Positions 15,623-24,528 of a stretch of DNA of 64,000 bases are shown one piece after another (the first letter of the stretch is position 1; each line of letters starts with the position of its first letter). The DNA is from Rhizobiaceae bacterium. Lineage in GTDB: Bacteria > Pseudomonadota > Alphaproteobacteria > Rhizobiales > Rhizobiaceae. The DNA lies in assembly GCA_025698895.1 (NCBI GenBank), contig JAILWO010000002.1, forward strand, positions 248,001-312,000, in the 5' to 3' direction. The notes beneath the pieces are model-generated. The model saw only the letters and a program-made list of their open reading frames with translations, did no database searches and was not told the origin of the DNA. The translations under genes were made by a program, and so were the position numbers.

Positions 15623-17223
15623 GTCTGTCGGTCGAGCATCGCTGTCAGCGTCTGGAGCCGGTCGGCCTCGCTTGGCGGCTTGTCCCATCTCAGGCGTGAG
15701 ACGCGCGGAAAGCGCATGGCGACCCCCGATTTGTGACGCGTGGACCGTGCCAGCCCCTCGAAGGCGACCTCGATCACCAGCCCCTTGTCGGGCGTGGCCC
15801 GCACCGATCGCACGGGACCGAAGCGCTCGATCGTGTTGTCGCGGACGAACTTGTCGATGCGCGCGAGTTCGGCGTCGGTGAAGCCGAAATAGGCCTTGCC
15901 GACCGGGACGAGCTCAGGCGCGTCCTCGTCCCCGGTCCAGACCCCGAACGTGTAGTCAGAGTAGAAGGAGGAGCGCTTGCCGTGGCCGCGCTGGGCATAC
16001 ATCAGCACCGCGTCGATCGTGAAAGGATTGCGCTTCCACTTCCACCACGGGCCTTTCGGGCGGCCCGGCACGTAGAGAGAATCCTTTCGCTTGAGCATCA
16101 CCCCTTCGATGACGGGATGGGGCGGCGCGTTGCGCGCGGCATCGAGGTCCCTCCAGGCCGACCATTCGACCAGCGGCGACAGGTCGAAGCGCGAGGGGTC
16201 GAGGGTCGCGACGAAAGCCTCCAGCCGCTCGCGCCGGTCGAGCAAGGGCAGACCGCGCAGATCCTCCCCGTCGACTTCCAGCAGGTCGTAACATCGCACG
16301 AAGACGGGATATCTGGCGCGCATGGAAGCGGAGACCGACTTGCGGTTGAGCCGCTGCTGCAGGTCGGAAAAGCTTCCGGTGTGGTCGGGCGGGCTGCCGA
16401 CCAGGAGTTCGCCGTCGATCGCCGCGTCGAACTCCATCGCGTCCACGAGATCGGGAAAGGCGCCCGAGATGTCGTCGCCCGTGCGCGAATAGAGCCGGCG
16501 CAGACCGTTCGCCGCCACGGCCTGAACGCGAATGCCGTCCCACTTCCATTCGGCCGCGAAGTCGCCGGGATCGAGACGTTCGAGATCGGCTTCCTCGATC
16601 GGGTGGGCGAGCATGACGGGGCGAAACAGTGCGGCGGCCGCTCGCTCCGGCTTTTCGGCATGGCCCGCGAGCCAGGCGAACAGCTCGGTGTAGGGCGGTC
16701 TCAGCCCGTGCCAGAGTTCCTCGATCTCGGTCACGTCGACCTCGCCCAGCGCTGCGAGCGCCTGCTTGGCCAGCCGGGCCGACACGCCGATGCGCAAACC
16801 GCCGGTCACGAGCTTTATCAGCGCGAAGCGGCCTTCGGCGCCAAGCGAATCGAGCAGGCCGGCGATCACGCGCGGGCCGTCCGCGCGGCCGGCGCGGTTG
16901 AGCGCCTCGACGACTTCCGAAAGGCGCGGGTCATGATCGTCGCTCCCGCTGCCATCGGGCCAGATCAGCGAGATCGTTTCGGCGAGATCACCGACATAGT
17001 CGTAGGAATAGGCGAACAGCACCTCGTCCACGCGCTCGGCGACAAGCGTGCGCAGCATGGCAGGCTTGACGGAGGCGATGTCGAGATCGCCGGTGATGGC
17101 GGCCAGGGCGATGCCGCGATCGGGATCGGGCGTCGCGCGGAAATAGTCGCTCAGAAGCCTCAGCTTGCCGTTGCGCGACGGCGTCAGCACCAGCCGGTCG
17201 AGCAGTTCGGCGAAATGGCGCAT
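15616..17223 (-). CDS. ATP-dependent DNA ligase (ligase-associated DNA damage response type)
   Basis: 535 aa. The nucleotidyltransferase motif I EWKWDGIR is at 225-232 with catalytic Lys 227, preceded by the ATP-dependent ligase N-terminal domain (RHFAELLDRLVLTPSRNGKL) and followed by motifs III-V (SRTGDDIS, DGELLV, EGVMLKRKDS) and the OB-fold domain ending in RVSRLRWDKPPSEAD. Known from many proteobacteria in a cluster with an MBL exonuclease, an Lhr-like helicase and PdeM, all of which are nearby here. It overlaps by 7 bp the convergent gene at 14348. Confidence 0.94.
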   Translation of the reverse strand: MRHFAELLDRLVLTPSRNGKLRLLSDYFRATPDPDRGIALAAITGDLDIASVKPAMLRTLVAERVDEVLFAYSYDYVGDLAETISLIWPDGSGSDDHDPRLSEVVEALNRAGRADGPRVIAGLLDSLGAEGRFALIKLVTGGLRIGVSARLAKQALAALGEVDVTEIEELWHGLRPPYTELFAWLAGHAEKPERAAAALFRPVMLAHPIEEADLERLDPGDFAAEWKWDGIRVQAVAANGLRRLYSRTGDDISGAFPDLVDAMEFDAAIDGELLVGSPPDHTGSFSDLQQRLNRKSVSASMRARYPVFVRCYDLLEVDGEDLRGLPLLDRRERLEAFVATLDPSRFDLSPLVEWSAWRDLDAARNAPPHPVIEGVMLKRKDSLYVPGRPKGPWWKWKRNPFTIDAVLMYAQRGHGKRSSFYSDYTFGVWTGDEDAPELVPVGKAYFGFTDAELARIDKFVRDNTIERFGPVRSVRATPDKGLVIEVAFEGLARSTRHKSGVAMRFPRVSRLRWDKPPSEADRLQTLTAMLDRQTY

Positions 17224-17616
17224 CTATTGGCTCCAGACGGGACGGAAGAGCCAGATCAACCACGCCGCGATCACGATCCATGCAAGGATCACCGCGGCCG
17301 CCCCAAGCTTGCTGACAGGGGGACTTGTTCGCGACGCCGTGGTCCGCAGCTCGGCCATCAACGCGGATGGCATCAGATGCACGACGACAAGAATGCCGAG
17401 CGGCAACAACACGATGTCATCGAGATAGCCGACAATCGGGATGAAGTCCGGGATGAGATCGAGCGGGCTTAGCGCGTAGGCCGCCACGAAGGCGGCGACC
17501 AGACGAACATGCCATGGCGTACGCGGGTCGCGCGCGGCAAGCCAAAGGGCGATGACATCGCGCCTGACGGCGCGCGCCCACTCCATCAATCGCGAAAAGG
17601 CCCGCCGCGTCCTCAT
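17224..17616 (-). CDS. YkvA-like (DUF1232) membrane protein
   Basis: 130 aa. The DUF1232 core AAYALSPLDLIPDFIPIVGYLDD is present (shown here in parts: SPLDLIPDF, VGYLDD), plus a second hydrophobic helix at the C-terminus (AVILAWIVIAAWLIWLF). It sits between exonuclease and ligase, overlapping the exonuclease stop as ATGA and ending directly at the ligase ATG, so the three are one transcription unit. Its role in that unit is unknown. Confidence 0.9.
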   Translation of the reverse strand: MRTRRAFSRLMEWARAVRRDVIALWLAARDPRTPWHVRLVAAFVAAYALSPLDLIPDFIPIVGYLDDIVLLPLGILVVVHLMPSALMAELRTTASRTSPPVSKLGAAAVILAWIVIAAWLIWLFRPVWSQ

Positions 17617-18626
17617 TCCGCCTCGTCCTCATAGCCGACGAGATGGAGCGGGCGGGCGCGGATCTGGTTGATCTGGCACCAGCGCACGAGCGCCTCCTCG
17701 CGGCCATGCGTGACCCAGACCTCCGAGGCGCCGGTCTCGCGGATGGTCGCGGTCAGTTCGTCCCAGTCGCAATGGTCCGACAGGATCAGCGGCAGTTCCA
17801 CGCCGCGCTGCCTTGCTCGCTGGCGGATACGCATCCAGCCCGAGGCGAAGCAGGAGACCGGATCGGGAAAACGCCGCGCCCAGCGGTCGGCGAAGGCCGA
17901 TGGCGGCCCTATGACGATGGCGCCGGAGAAGTCCTTAGCCGTCGCGCCCTTGTCGAGCGTGGCGGGTTCCAGTGATCCCAAATCGACGCCCTCGCCGGCA
18001 TAGTAGTCGCAGAGCCTGGCCAATGCGCCGTGGATGAAGATCGGCGCGTCGTGGCCTGCCTCGCGCAACATGCGGATCACGCGTTGGGCCTTGCCCAGCG
18101 CGTAGGCGCCGACCAGATGGGCTCGTTCCGGAAACAGCCGCACCGAGGCGAGCAGTTTCGCGATCTCGTCGGCGCTGTCGGGATGGCGGAAGACGGGCAG
18201 GCCGAAGGTCGCCTCGGTTATGAAAACGTCGCACGGCACCACCTCGAAAGGCTCGCAGGTCGGGTCGGCGCGGCGCTTGTAGTCTCCGGAAGCCACGATG
18301 CGCAGGCCGTCCGTCTCGACCGCGATCTGCGTCGATCCCAGGACGTGGCCGGCCGGGTGGAACGACACGTTCACGTCACCGATCCGCGTGCGCTGGCCGA
18401 GAATGGCGACCTGCGTCGCGCCGGCGAAGTCGTCGCCATAGCGGATCGCCATAATGTCAAGCGTCTGGCGCGTCGCCATCACATGCGCATGGCCGGCGCG
18501 GGCATGGTCGGCGTGGCCGTGCGTGATCAGCGCCCGCTCCACGGGGCGAACCGGGTCGATATGAAAGCCACCGGCCGGACAGTAGAGCCCCGCCGGTGTG
18601 GTGTGCAGGAGTTCGCTGGGGCGCAT
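17613..18626 (-). CDS. Ligase-associated DNA damage response exonuclease (MBL/beta-CASP)
   Basis: 337 aa metallo-beta-lactamase-fold nuclease. HxHxDH is intact as THGHADHARAGH (His 36, His 38, Asp 40, His 41), followed by FHPAGHVLGSTQIAVE and ASGDYKRRADPTCEPF, typical of the mRNA 3'-end-processing-like (YSH1/SNM1) branch, and a C-terminal SDHCDWDEL. First gene of the leftward operon exonuclease-YkvA-ligase; predicted to trim DNA ends before ligation. Confidence 0.94.
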   Translation of the reverse strand: MRPSELLHTTPAGLYCPAGGFHIDPVRPVERALITHGHADHARAGHAHVMATRQTLDIMAIRYGDDFAGATQVAILGQRTRIGDVNVSFHPAGHVLGSTQIAVETDGLRIVASGDYKRRADPTCEPFEVVPCDVFITEATFGLPVFRHPDSADEIAKLLASVRLFPERAHLVGAYALGKAQRVIRMLREAGHDAPIFIHGALARLCDYYAGEGVDLGSLEPATLDKGATAKDFSGAIVIGPPSAFADRWARRFPDPVSCFASGWMRIRQRARQRGVELPLILSDHCDWDELTATIRETGASEVWVTHGREEALVRWCQINQIRARPLHLVGYEDEAE

Positions 18627-18735
18627 CGCCCTGAAAGATAGGACTTTCAGCGCATACTGGAAGGCTCTTGCGAAGCGTTGCGAACTGGAGCATAGAGCGC
18701 GCCGCCCGCAGGTCGCGGGTACCCGGAATACTCTC

Positions 18736-19725
18736 TTGAAACCGATTGATTTCTCGTCCGGCGATCTCGTCGCCGACCGTCGCGCCGACTATGCCGAAAT
18801 GCTGTCCGGGAACGGCGACCATGCCGCCGCGGCCGAACTGATGCGCCAGGCGCTCTCGGTCGCGCCGAACTGGGCCGCGGGCTGGCACAGGCTCGGCGAA
18901 ATGCTGGAGGCGGCGGGCGATGCCGAGGCCGCGTCGGCCGCATGGCGCGAGTGCCTGCGGCTCGACCCGGCCGACAGGCTGGGCGCTGTGCTGAAGCTGG
19001 CTTTGGCCGGTCAGGCCGCCGGCATCGAGGCTCCGCCTTCGGCGTTCGTGGAAACGCTCTTCGACCAGTATGCGGGTGAGTTCGACGCCGCGCTGGTGGA
19101 GCGCCTCGACTATCGCGTGCCCGACCTGATCGCGAAGGCGCTGTCGGAGCTCTGCGCGGGTCCGTTTGGCCACGTGCTCGACCTCGGCTGCGGCACCGGG
19201 CTGATGGGCGAGCGCCTGAGAATGCGTGCGAGCTTCCTGGAGGGCCTCGACCTGTCGGCCGGCATGCTCGGCCGCGCCGGGGCGAAGCGGATCTATGACC
19301 GGCTCGGCCGCGCCGACCTTCAGACATGGCAGGGAGTGCCCCGCCATGCCGACCTGATCGTGGCCGCCGACGTGCTTCTTTATGTCGGCGCGCTGGAGCG
19401 GCTGTTTGGCGTTGTCGCGGTGAGCCTGACGCCGGGCGGCCTGTTCGCCTTTTCCGTCGAGGCTCATGACGGCCCCGAACCGATGGTGCTGCGCGAAAGC
19501 CGCCGCTTCGCCCATGCGCGCGATCATGTCGTTGGGGTGCTGGACACTTCAGGCCTGGACCTGGTCTCCATGGCGCGCGCGCCGATCCGCATGGACCGGG
19601 GCAGCCCGGTCGAGGGCCTGATCGTGGTGGCGCGCCTGCCGGCCGAGGCCGCGGCCGATATGCTGCCGGAAGAACCCGCGACGGTATCGATGTCGGGCCT
19701 TGGCGCGGAATCCGTTCCGGTTTAG
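18736..19725 (+). CDS. TPR-containing SAM-dependent methyltransferase
   Basis: 329 aa from a TTG at 18736 (LKPIDFSSGDLVADRR); a longer frame begins at 18598 but would run into the start of the divergent exonuclease gene. A TPR-like helical part is at about 20-90 (YAEMLSGNGDHAAAAELM, GWHRLGEMLEAAGDAEAA). The class I methyltransferase has the SAM motif DLGCGTGLMG near residue 155 and DLIVAADVLLY for motif IV. The substrate is unknown; similar proteins often act on small molecules or proteins. It precedes the DEXH helicase by 9 bp, so the two are likely cotranscribed. Confidence 0.88.
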   Translation: MKPIDFSSGDLVADRRADYAEMLSGNGDHAAAAELMRQALSVAPNWAAGWHRLGEMLEAAGDAEAASAAWRECLRLDPADRLGAVLKLALAGQAAGIEAPPSAFVETLFDQYAGEFDAALVERLDYRVPDLIAKALSELCAGPFGHVLDLGCGTGLMGERLRMRASFLEGLDLSAGMLGRAGAKRIYDRLGRADLQTWQGVPRHADLIVAADVLLYVGALERLFGVVAVSLTPGGLFAFSVEAHDGPEPMVLRESRRFAHARDHVVGVLDTSGLDLVSMARAPIRMDRGSPVEGLIVVARLPAEAAADMLPEEPATVSMSGLGAESVPV

Positions 19726-19734
19726 TTCTAGGCG

Positions 19735-22275
19735 GTGGAACACCGCCCCGACCATCCCGTCGCTCCATCGGACGTGCCGCCGGCCCCCCTGCCGGAGCCT
19801 TTCCTGCGCTGGTTCGCGTCGCGCGGCTGGGCGCCCCGCGCGCACCAGCTCGACCTCCTGGCCCGTGCCCAGGCGGGGCGATCATCGCTGCTGATCGCGC
19901 CGACCGGCGCGGGCAAGACGCTGGCCGGCTTCCTGCCTTCGCTGACCGAACTGGCGACGACGCCGAAGCGCAGGCCAGGCGAGGCGCATCGAGGCATCCA
20001 CACGCTCTACATCTCGCCGCTGAAGGCACTCGCCGTCGACATCGAGCGGAACCTGGGTACGCCGGTCGCCGAGATGGGGCTGGATATAACCATCGAGACG
20101 CGGACGGGCGACACACCAGTCCACAAGCGTCAGCGCCAGAAGCTGAAGCCGCCGGACATATTGCTGACGACGCCCGAGCAACTCGCACTGCTGATCGCGG
20201 CAGGTGACGCGAGGCGCTTCTTCGCCGATCTGCGCTTCGTCGTGCTGGACGAACTGCATTCGCTGGTCACCTCGAAGCGCGGCCACCTGCTGGCTCTGGG
20301 ACTTGCGAGGTTGAGAAGCTTCGTGCCGGACCTGCGCGTCATCGGTCTGTCGGCCACGGTGGCGCAACCCGAGGAATTGCGGCGCTGGCTGGTGGCGCAG
20401 GACGGCGCCTCGCCCATGGCCGACCAGATCGTCGTGGAAGGTGGCGCGAAGCCCATCATCCAGATCCTGGATTCGCGGGAGCACGTGCCCTGGGCGGGAC
20501 ATTCGGCGCGCTATGCCATGCCCGAGGTCTATGACGCGATCCGCCGCCACCAGACGACGCTGCTTTTCGTCAACACGCGCAGCCAGGCGGAGATGCTGTT
20601 CCAAGAATTGTGGCGCATCAACGAGGACTCGCTGCCGATCGCGCTGCATCACGGCTCGCTCGACGTCGCCCAGCGGCGCAAGGTGGAGAAGGCGATGGAG
20701 AGCGGCAGCCTGCGCGCCATCGTCGCGACCTCGACGCTCGATCTCGGCATAGACTGGGGCGACGTCGATCTGGTCGTCCATGTCGGCGCGCCGAAGGGCG
20801 CCAGCCGGCTCGCCCAGCGCATCGGACGATCCAACCACCGCATGGACGAGCCGTCGGAGGCGATCCTCGTGCCGGCCAACCGCTTCGAGGTGATGGAATG
20901 CCGCGCCGCGATCGAGGCGAACTACCTTGGCGCGCAGGACACGCCGCCGCTCGTCGACGGCGCGCTCGACGTCCTGGCCCAGCATGTGCTTGGCTCGGCC
21001 TGCGCGGAGCCGTTCGACGAGGGGGAACTCTATCGCGAGGTGACCAGTGCCGCGCCCTATGCGCGGCTGGCGCGCGAGACCTTCTCGCGCGTGGTCGATT
21101 TCGTGGCCACGGGCGGCTATGCGCTGAGAAGTTACGAGCGCTACGCCAAGATCAGGAAGACCAAGGATGGGCGCTGGCGCATCACCCATCCGCGCTTTGC
21201 CCAGCAATACAGGCTCAATGTCGGGACGATCGTCGAAGCGCCCTATCTCAACGTGCGCTATGTCCGCGCGGGCAGGGGCTCGGTATCGCGCGGCGGACCA
21301 GTGCTTGGAAAGATCGAGGAAGGCTTCCTGGAGACGATCGCTCCGGGCGACACATTCATGTTCGCGGGCAAGGTGCTGCGCTTCGAGGGCATTCGCGAGA
21401 ACGAATGCTTCGTCTCCAACGCCGCCGACCAGGATGCGCGTGTGCCGAGCTATGCCGGCGGCAAGTTTCCGCTCTCGACCTATCTGGCCGACCAGGTGCG
21501 CGCTATGCTGGCCGATCCGGCGCGCTGGCAGGCGCTGCCCGAACAGGTCGCCGACTGGCTGCGCATCCAGCGCGACAAGTCGGTGCTGCCGGCAAAGGGC
21601 GACCTGCTTGTCGAGACCTTCCCGCGCGGAAACCGGTTCTACATGGTGGCCTACCCCTTCGAGGGGCGTCTCGCCCACCAGACGCTGGGTATGTTGCTGA
21701 CCCGGCGCATGGAACGCGCGGGCGTCCAGCCGCTCGGTTTCGTGGCGACGGACTACTCGATCGCGGTCTGGGCGCTGGAGGACATCGGCGCGATGGCCAG
21801 GCGGGGCGTCGTGACGCTTGCCGCGCTGTTCGATGAGGACATGCTTGGCGACGATCTCGAGGCGTGGCTGGCCGAGAGCTGGCTTCTGAAGCGCACCTTC
21901 CGCAACTGTGCGCTGATTTCGGGGCTGATCGAGAAGCGCCATCCGGGTCAGGAAAAGACCGGCCGGCAGGTGACGGTATCGGCCGACCTGATCTACGACG
22001 TGCTGCGCAGCCATGAACCCGACCATATCCTGATGCAGGCAACCCGCGCCGACGCGGCGTCGGGACTGCTCGACATCGGGCGCCTGGGCGAGATGCTGTC
22101 GCGCGTGAGAGGCCGAATCGTGCATAAGGATCTGGATCGGATTTCGCCGCTGGCGGTGCCGATCATGCTCGAGATCGGCAAGGAACGCGTGGAGGGCGGC
22201 GCGTCCGACGCGCTGCTGGCTGAGGCGGAAGGCGATCTTGTCGAGGAAGCGATGGGCAATGCTGGCCAGGACTGA
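19735..22275 (+). CDS. Ligase-associated DNA damage response DEXH-box helicase (Lhr-like)
   Basis: 846 aa superfamily 2 helicase of the Lhr type. Walker A APTGAGKT at 55-62, DELH at 172-175, motif III SATVAQPEEL, motif V STLDLGIDWGDVD and motif VI QRIGRSNHR, followed by the winged-helix and Lhr core region typical of Lhr-core proteins. GTG start. The gene overlaps PdeM, and both belong to the conserved ligase/exonuclease/helicase/nuclease set thought to act in DNA repair. Confidence 0.95.
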   Translation: MEHRPDHPVAPSDVPPAPLPEPFLRWFASRGWAPRAHQLDLLARAQAGRSSLLIAPTGAGKTLAGFLPSLTELATTPKRRPGEAHRGIHTLYISPLKALAVDIERNLGTPVAEMGLDITIETRTGDTPVHKRQRQKLKPPDILLTTPEQLALLIAAGDARRFFADLRFVVLDELHSLVTSKRGHLLALGLARLRSFVPDLRVIGLSATVAQPEELRRWLVAQDGASPMADQIVVEGGAKPIIQILDSREHVPWAGHSARYAMPEVYDAIRRHQTTLLFVNTRSQAEMLFQELWRINEDSLPIALHHGSLDVAQRRKVEKAMESGSLRAIVATSTLDLGIDWGDVDLVVHVGAPKGASRLAQRIGRSNHRMDEPSEAILVPANRFEVMECRAAIEANYLGAQDTPPLVDGALDVLAQHVLGSACAEPFDEGELYREVTSAAPYARLARETFSRVVDFVATGGYALRSYERYAKIRKTKDGRWRITHPRFAQQYRLNVGTIVEAPYLNVRYVRAGRGSVSRGGPVLGKIEEGFLETIAPGDTFMFAGKVLRFEGIRENECFVSNAADQDARVPSYAGGKFPLSTYLADQVRAMLADPARWQALPEQVADWLRIQRDKSVLPAKGDLLVETFPRGNRFYMVAYPFEGRLAHQTLGMLLTRRMERAGVQPLGFVATDYSIAVWALEDIGAMARRGVVTLAALFDEDMLGDDLEAWLAESWLLKRTFRNCALISGLIEKRHPGQEKTGRQVTVSADLIYDVLRSHEPDHILMQATRADAASGLLDIGRLGEMLSRVRGRIVHKDLDRISPLAVPIMLEIGKERVEGGASDALLAEAEGDLVEEAMGNAGQD

Positions 22276-22969
22276 AGACACGCGGCGCACGAGCATCACC
22301 GCCCGACTGGCCGGTCGGGAGGTCATCCTGGACATGGTCGGCGCGCTGGTCGATCCCGAGGCTTCGATGCTGGTCGTCTCGGATCTGCATCTGGAAAAGG
22401 GATCCTCCTATGCAAGGCGCGGCTCGATGCTGCCGCCCTACGACACGATGGCCACGCTCGCCCGCCTCGGCGCCCTCCTGGCGCGTCACGATCCGGCGAT
22501 CGTGATCAGTCTTGGAGATTCCTTCCACGACGGCGAAGGCGCGGCGCGGCTGGCCGAACCGGCGCGCGCGGCGCTGGCCGCGATGATGGCGGGGCGACAA
22601 TGGCTGTGGGTGGCCGGAAATCATGATCCCGAGCCGCCGTCCGGCCTTGGCGGCGACTGCGTGGCCGAGGTCGCGGTGGGCGGGCTGCGCTTTCGTCACG
22701 AGCCCTCCAAAGATGGCCGTGACGGCGAGGTGGCGGGTCATCTCCACCCCGGCGCGCGCATCGTCAGGCGAGGGCGGGCCGTCAGGCGGGCCTGTTTCGC
22801 CAGCGACGGGCGCCGGCTGATCATGCCCGCTTTCGGCGCCTACACCGGTATGCTGAACGTCATGGATCGCGCCTATCGCGGCCTGTTCGACTGGCCCGAA
22901 TTCCGCGCGCATTTGCTCGGCAGAGAACGCATCTACACGATCGCCGGCGCCCAGCTTCGGCCGGGTTGA
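22259..22969 (+). CDS. pdeM: Ligase-associated DNA damage response endonuclease PdeM
   Basis: 236 aa calcineurin-like metallophosphoesterase. Metal-binding motifs are all visible: VVSDLHLEKG, LGDSFHD, AGNHDPE and VAGHLHPG. The ATG at 22259 overlaps the helicase by 17 bp; an upstream GTG frame at 22238 is less likely. Completes the four-gene DNA repair set around 15.6-23.0 kb. Confidence 0.93.
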   Translation: MLARTEDTRRTSITARLAGREVILDMVGALVDPEASMLVVSDLHLEKGSSYARRGSMLPPYDTMATLARLGALLARHDPAIVISLGDSFHDGEGAARLAEPARAALAAMMAGRQWLWVAGNHDPEPPSGLGGDCVAEVAVGGLRFRHEPSKDGRDGEVAGHLHPGARIVRRGRAVRRACFASDGRRLIMPAFGAYTGMLNVMDRAYRGLFDWPEFRAHLLGRERIYTIAGAQLRPG

Positions 22970-23010
22970 GACCACCTCATACCTGCGGCTCTAGCCGTCA
23001 GCCTGCGGCC

Positions 23011-23100
23011 TTCTTCCCCCTTCGGGGGGGAGGTGGCCCGAGGGGCTGGAGGGGGTGGCGTAGCCCTTTGCGATGGCCCTTCCCCCCTTTCGGGGTGTGA
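23011..23100. repeat. GC-rich palindromic intergenic repeat
   Basis: The sequence TTCTTCCCCCTTCGGGGGGG forms a strong hairpin, followed by AGGTGGCCCGAGGGGCTGGAG and, 20 bp on, a second C/G-rich hairpin CCCCCCTTTCGGGG. The AGGTGGCCCGA tail is typical of dispersed palindromic repeats in rhizobial genomes. Related pieces recur at 23522 and 38262. No gene in 22970-23214. Confidence 0.6.
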
Positions 23101-23214
23101 ACAGATTCCGGCGCCGCTGCCAGCAGGACCGGCATTTTCAATGAATCTTGCCTCGGATTTATCCACGTGCCCCGCGACCGGTAGGACAATGCCCGCCGAA
23201 GAAAGGAAGGCGGC

Positions 23215-23643
23215 ATGGACGGTTACGCGGCAAGAGGGGATGGCAGGAGACTTCGGCGCATCGCGGCGCTGCTCGTCGCGCTCGCCGCTCTTGCCGAGCA
23301 GGCCGCCGGCCGCTGCTACCTCGTTCGCTGTTTCGTCCTGTGGCTGTTGCGGCGGGCCGAGGCCGCGGTGGCGGACTTCGTCGCCGAGGTGACGGGCATG
23401 CCGCAGCCGGCCTTCGCCGGCATCGGGACGACCGGGAACGATCCGGAGGACGCGCTCCTGCTTGCGGCGCGCTTGCACGCACTGGCCGAGGCCCTTGGCG
23501 TCCTGCTGCGCTGCGCGCCCATCCTCCCCCCGCTTCACGGGCGAGGGCGAAGCCAGAGACGGAGGGGGGCGGTGCCGGCTACGGCCTGTCGCTTTCCCCG
23601 CACACCCGATGGTCTCGCGGCCGGGCCGTACGACACCTCATAA
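23215..23643 (+). CDS. Hypothetical protein whose C-terminus is read from a palindromic repeat
   Basis: 142 aa. The first 100 residues look coding: RRLRRIAALLVALAALAEQA, then VRCFVLWLLRRAEAAVADFV and ALLLAARLHALAEALGVLL, three amphipathic or membrane-associated helices. After about residue 103 the frame runs through the repeat at 23522-23571 and becomes Arg/Gly/Pro-rich (PPLHGRGRSQRR), so the present C-terminus was probably created by insertion of the repeat. No function known. Confidence 0.65.
   Translation: MDGYAARGDGRRLRRIAALLVALAALAEQAAGRCYLVRCFVLWLLRRAEAAVADFVAEVTGMPQPAFAGIGTTGNDPEDALLLAARLHALAEALGVLLRCAPILPPLHGRGRSQRRRGAVPATACRFPRTPDGLAAGPYDTS
23522..23571. repeat. Palindromic repeat inserted in the 3' part of the gene at 23215
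   Basis: CTCCCCCCGC at the left and GGAGGGGGGCGG at the right enclose a GC-rich core (TTCACGGGCGAGGGCGAAGC). This is a recognisable rhizobial-type palindromic element, related in its ends to the repeats at 23011 and 38262. Confidence 0.6.
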
Positions 23644-23688
23644 GACGCCGGCCGGGCGGCGCGCGGTCGATCATGGTCGGCGGTGGTA

Positions 23689-24528
23689 TCAGTCCCTGCG
23701 GAAGACGATCCGTCCCAGCCAGCCCGTGGCGACGGCCAGTGCGACGGCGAACAGGCCGTAGAGCAGGCTGTAGTCGTGGGCCGAACGGAAGACCCTCTGC
23801 TCGAAACCCGATTTCATGATCGCGAGCTGAGCCGAGGTTTCCTTGACGAAGGCGCCGTTCCTGAAAAGGAAGGCGCGCGCGCGATGAGTGCCGACCGGGA
23901 CGTCCGGCGCCAGCCTGAGTGTCGCCCGAAACAGGTTCTGCGACAGGAATTCGACGCCGCCGAAGTTTTCGCTGAACAGGCCGGTGACGAGCTTGCGTTC
24001 GCGCAGGGCCGCCGTGAACTCCACGATCGACTCGGGATCGTTGAGCGTGTCGGAAGGTTGGAGATGCAGGTTCTGGACGCCAAGCGACAGCCGCCGATAG
24101 CTGGCCGGCGTGGTGATGTCCTGCAACTGCCGGGTCGTGGCGACCGAATAGGAGATCGGCACGTTGACGAAAGATTCCGAGCGGGTGTTCATCCATATGC
24201 CGAGCACCCGGCTCTTGCGCCGCACCACCACTTCGCGCGAGGGACCTTCCAGCACGACGATGACATCGTAGCGACCCTGCCGACTGATCAGCGGATCGGC
24301 ATTGTCGAGTGCGCCGAATATGGTCAGGTCCGCCCCGGTGAAATCCGACGTGATCCGCACACGATTCGTGGACAGGCCGATCTCGATGGTTTCCTGCGCG
24401 GGACCATTGGGCGGCGGGGCACCGACTTCGGCACGTGCCGGACCTTGCGGCGTCGGCTGCGGCTGCGCCGGGGCGGACGACATCGCCAGCCCGAGATACA
24501 TGATGGCGACGATCGCGCGCGCGAGCAT
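23689..24528 (-). CDS. TIGR02186-type membrane protein, partner of a TauE/SafE permease
   Basis: 279 aa from the ATG at 24528, which overlaps the stop of the permease gene (ATGA). A signal or anchor (MLARAIVAIMYLGLAMSS) is followed by a large periplasmic beta-rich domain (EIGLSTNRVRITSDFTGADL, IVVLEGPSREVVVRRKSRV, IWMNTRSESFVNVPISYSV) and a C-terminal transmembrane helix (LFAVALAVATGWLGRIVF). This matches the family known only from its linkage to sulfite-exporter-like permeases. Its function is unknown. Confidence 0.88.
   Translation of the reverse strand: MLARAIVAIMYLGLAMSSAPAQPQPTPQGPARAEVGAPPPNGPAQETIEIGLSTNRVRITSDFTGADLTIFGALDNADPLISRQGRYDVIVVLEGPSREVVVRRKSRVLGIWMNTRSESFVNVPISYSVATTRQLQDITTPASYRRLSLGVQNLHLQPSDTLNDPESIVEFTAALRERKLVTGLFSENFGGVEFLSQNLFRATLRLAPDVPVGTHRARAFLFRNGAFVKETSAQLAIMKSGFEQRVFRSAHDYSLLYGLFAVALAVATGWLGRIVFRRD

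Noticed and set aside
19882-22335. 817-codon open frame opposite the DEXH helicase
   Set aside because: Low-complexity composition, no domain, full overlap with a gene that has all helicase motifs.
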